Shown here one piece after another: positions 62,476-64,000 of a stretch of 64,000 nucleotides of DNA. Position numbers and translations under genes: made by a program. The stretch is from Peronospora farinosa (lineage: Eukaryota > Oomycota > Peronosporomycetes > Peronosporales > Peronosporaceae). The stretch is from NCBI GenBank assembly GCA_947646735.1, contig CANTFK010000829.1:1-64000 (forward strand), written 5' to 3'. The number at the start of each line of letters is the position of its first letter. Within the stretch, counting starts at the first letter, position 1. Under the pieces are notes generated by a model. The model had not been told where the DNA came from and ran no database searches. It saw only the letters and a program-made list of their open reading frames with translations.

Positions 62476-64000
62476 ATTTCTTCAGCCTTCGGCGGAAGCA
62501 TTCCAGCATGCTTGGTTGGGACATACCACTTGCGTATCATGTTGTAGAATTCTTCCATTCGACATTTTCCATGCTCATGGATATCTCCGCAGGCAGCACA
62601 GGTGTAAAAACACTTGTCCGACGGATGTCCCTTACGACCACACTTCTGACACGTTAGTCTCTTCCAGCATCCACGATCATCGTGTTTCTTCGACCCACAA
62701 TGGGTACAAGCCTTCTGATTCACCACGCGATCTGGACCGCGATCTTGATCCACATAGTCTGATCCCGCGCGTTGATCACTATATTTCTTCACGCGATCTG
62801 GTACTGTGGCCACACATAAGTTGCGTCGATCTATTTCGGCGTCTGATCCACTAATATCCGAGTCTGACTCACTGCTACTGCCTTCCAGACGAATCGCTCT
62901 CACAGCACGAGTTGGTTTCGAGGGTGCCGGAGTGGATGCCGACGCAGATCGCTGACGAAATTTGCTCGATCCCATTGCACTCGGATACTGTCTTCCCTCC
63001 ATGCGTTAATATGTTCGCAGAGTTTCTTCCATATCATCGGCGTCTCCAAGGCGTAACAACGTCAACTGCTTAGCCAGATCGCGATCATCCAGTGTACCAA
63101 TGAAATGTTCCACATGTTCTCGGCGAATTGAGGGCGATCCTTCCCGAATGGGGATTTTTGCTCGGATCGCGGCCACATTCAGTCGATACAAATATTCCAA
63201 TGGAGTTTCATCAGATCGCTTCTTCGTATGGTAGTATTGTCTCCCGACCGACATACCATATCCACAATACTGGATCATGAAGGTTTCCAGCAACGACTTC
63301 CATGAATTCCGGGTGGATCGACTTAACTGGCTATACCAATTTCGTGCCGGCCCCGTAAGTAAATCAGCAAATACTAGACATTTTTCATCATCCGGGGCTT
63401 GGTCGCGTAAGAACGCCGACTTGGCCTTGTTGACCCAACTTCTCGCTCGATCTTCATCCTTGTCCCGTCCTGTAAATTCTTTCAGATCTGCGATCGCAGA
63501 CATTCGAATCCGCTGCGTGACAAGTCCACCATTAGGTACAGCGCCTGCACTTGCGACTTGTGGCCGTCTTAGATCCTCCAGACCCAAATCGTCTGGATCG
63601 TAATTATTGGATCGCGATTGACGCGATCCGGCCGATTCCATATCCACATCCGAAATGCAAACTTTTGGGGTGTTTGTAGGGATCGCGGATCGACTGGCGA
63701 TCATGCGAGCTTGATCATGCTCGTACTTTCTCATGGCAGCTTCAAAATAAGATTGCAATTGACCTGATCCATTCACGTTCATGTCTTCAGCTGTGAGTGC
63801 CGTCGTCGATTGTTCTCTGGCCTTAATCGGTGCCAGTCGCTCGCGAATATGCGCTGCACCAGCCGGTCCAAGTGACATTCGCTGCATATTAATTGAGTCG
63901 TCCGACTCCCCTTCGGATTCCGCTGACATATATTGCGAAGATCCCGTATGATATCCTTTTGGTATATCTGCAATCGGCTGGATCGTCTGATCCACCGGAT
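62466..64000 (-). pseudogene. gag: Element B gag, one premature stop, N-terminus outside the window
   Basis: Same capsid domain and zinc knuckles as A gag. A TAA at 63005-63003 replaces a CAA (Gln in A, just before MEGRQYPSAMG), separating the capsid part (up to 63995) from the zinc-knuckle part. Without read-through the protein would lack its RNA-binding end and could not reach the frameshift site. Confidence 0.88.

Larger units (their letters stand above)
53891..64000 (-). mobile_element. Element B: damaged second copy of the A family
   Basis: Minus strand, from its 3' LTR at 53891-55255 to gag running off the window. It is close to A throughout pol and gag, but has one nonsense codon in gag, one in pol, and a deletion of about 1.4 kb in the antisense ORF. 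It is inserted in Helitron-like copy H7. The 5' LTR and target duplication lie outside the window. Confidence 0.9.

Noticed and set aside
60622..63005. RIP-like mutation of element B
   Set aside because: Only two C to T nonsense changes were noted; without a full tally of differences there is no support for a directed process.

Overview
The window looks like gene-poor, transposon-packed DNA from an oomycete, most likely a Phytophthora or downy mildew relative (Peronosporales). I base this on the pol proteins, which have the oomycete-type Ty3/gypsy RT with a long insert before YIDD, and on the LINE, copia and gypsy families present. I found no host gene, rRNA, tRNA gene or CRISPR array.

Layout. 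1-4350 holds a decayed LINE on the minus strand. 5385-8990 holds a broken chromodomain Ty3/gypsy pol on the minus strand (called G1). 11154-31808 is an older plus-strand Ty3/gypsy element (G2) with about 300-bp LTRs. It has been split by the insertion of element A at 11500-24975, and a 2.87-kb internal block at 25535-28405 is inverted. 31809-33600 carries another LTR-like piece and unassigned sequence. 33996-38550 is a decayed Ty1/copia element on the minus strand. 39974-53890 is a head-to-tail and inverted array of Helitron-like non-autonomous elements, filled with copies of one short hairpin. 53891-64000 is a second, damaged copy of the A family (element B), inserted in that array and running out of the window.

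The centrepiece is element A. It is 13.5 kb, on the minus strand, with 1.3-kb LTRs, a 4-bp CTAA target duplication, and intact gag and pol. Four things stand out. (1) The first ATG of gag overlaps the tRNA primer-binding site. (2) gag ends at a G UUA AAC slippery heptamer directly before its UAG stop, followed by a strong stem-loop, and pol lies in the -1 frame, which points to -1 ribosomal frameshifting. (3) Pol has two RNase H domains: the native one has lost catalytic Asp residues and a second RNase HI-like one is complete. (4) A long third ORF (873 codons from ATG) lies on the opposite strand between pol and the 3' LTR, and could be driven by that LTR read backwards. The LTRs carry tandem palindromic GATCGCG boxes, and the same GATCGC motif is strikingly dense through the coding regions.

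How the parts may work together (inference): the minus-strand LTR promoter makes the gag-pol RNA, frameshifting sets the Gag:Pol ratio, and the reverse promoter activity of the 3' LTR makes an mRNA for the coiled-coil antisense protein. Element B keeps the frameshift signal but has one nonsense codon in gag, one in pol, and has lost the C-terminal half of the antisense protein. All functional statements come from reading sequence and motifs; no search was run.
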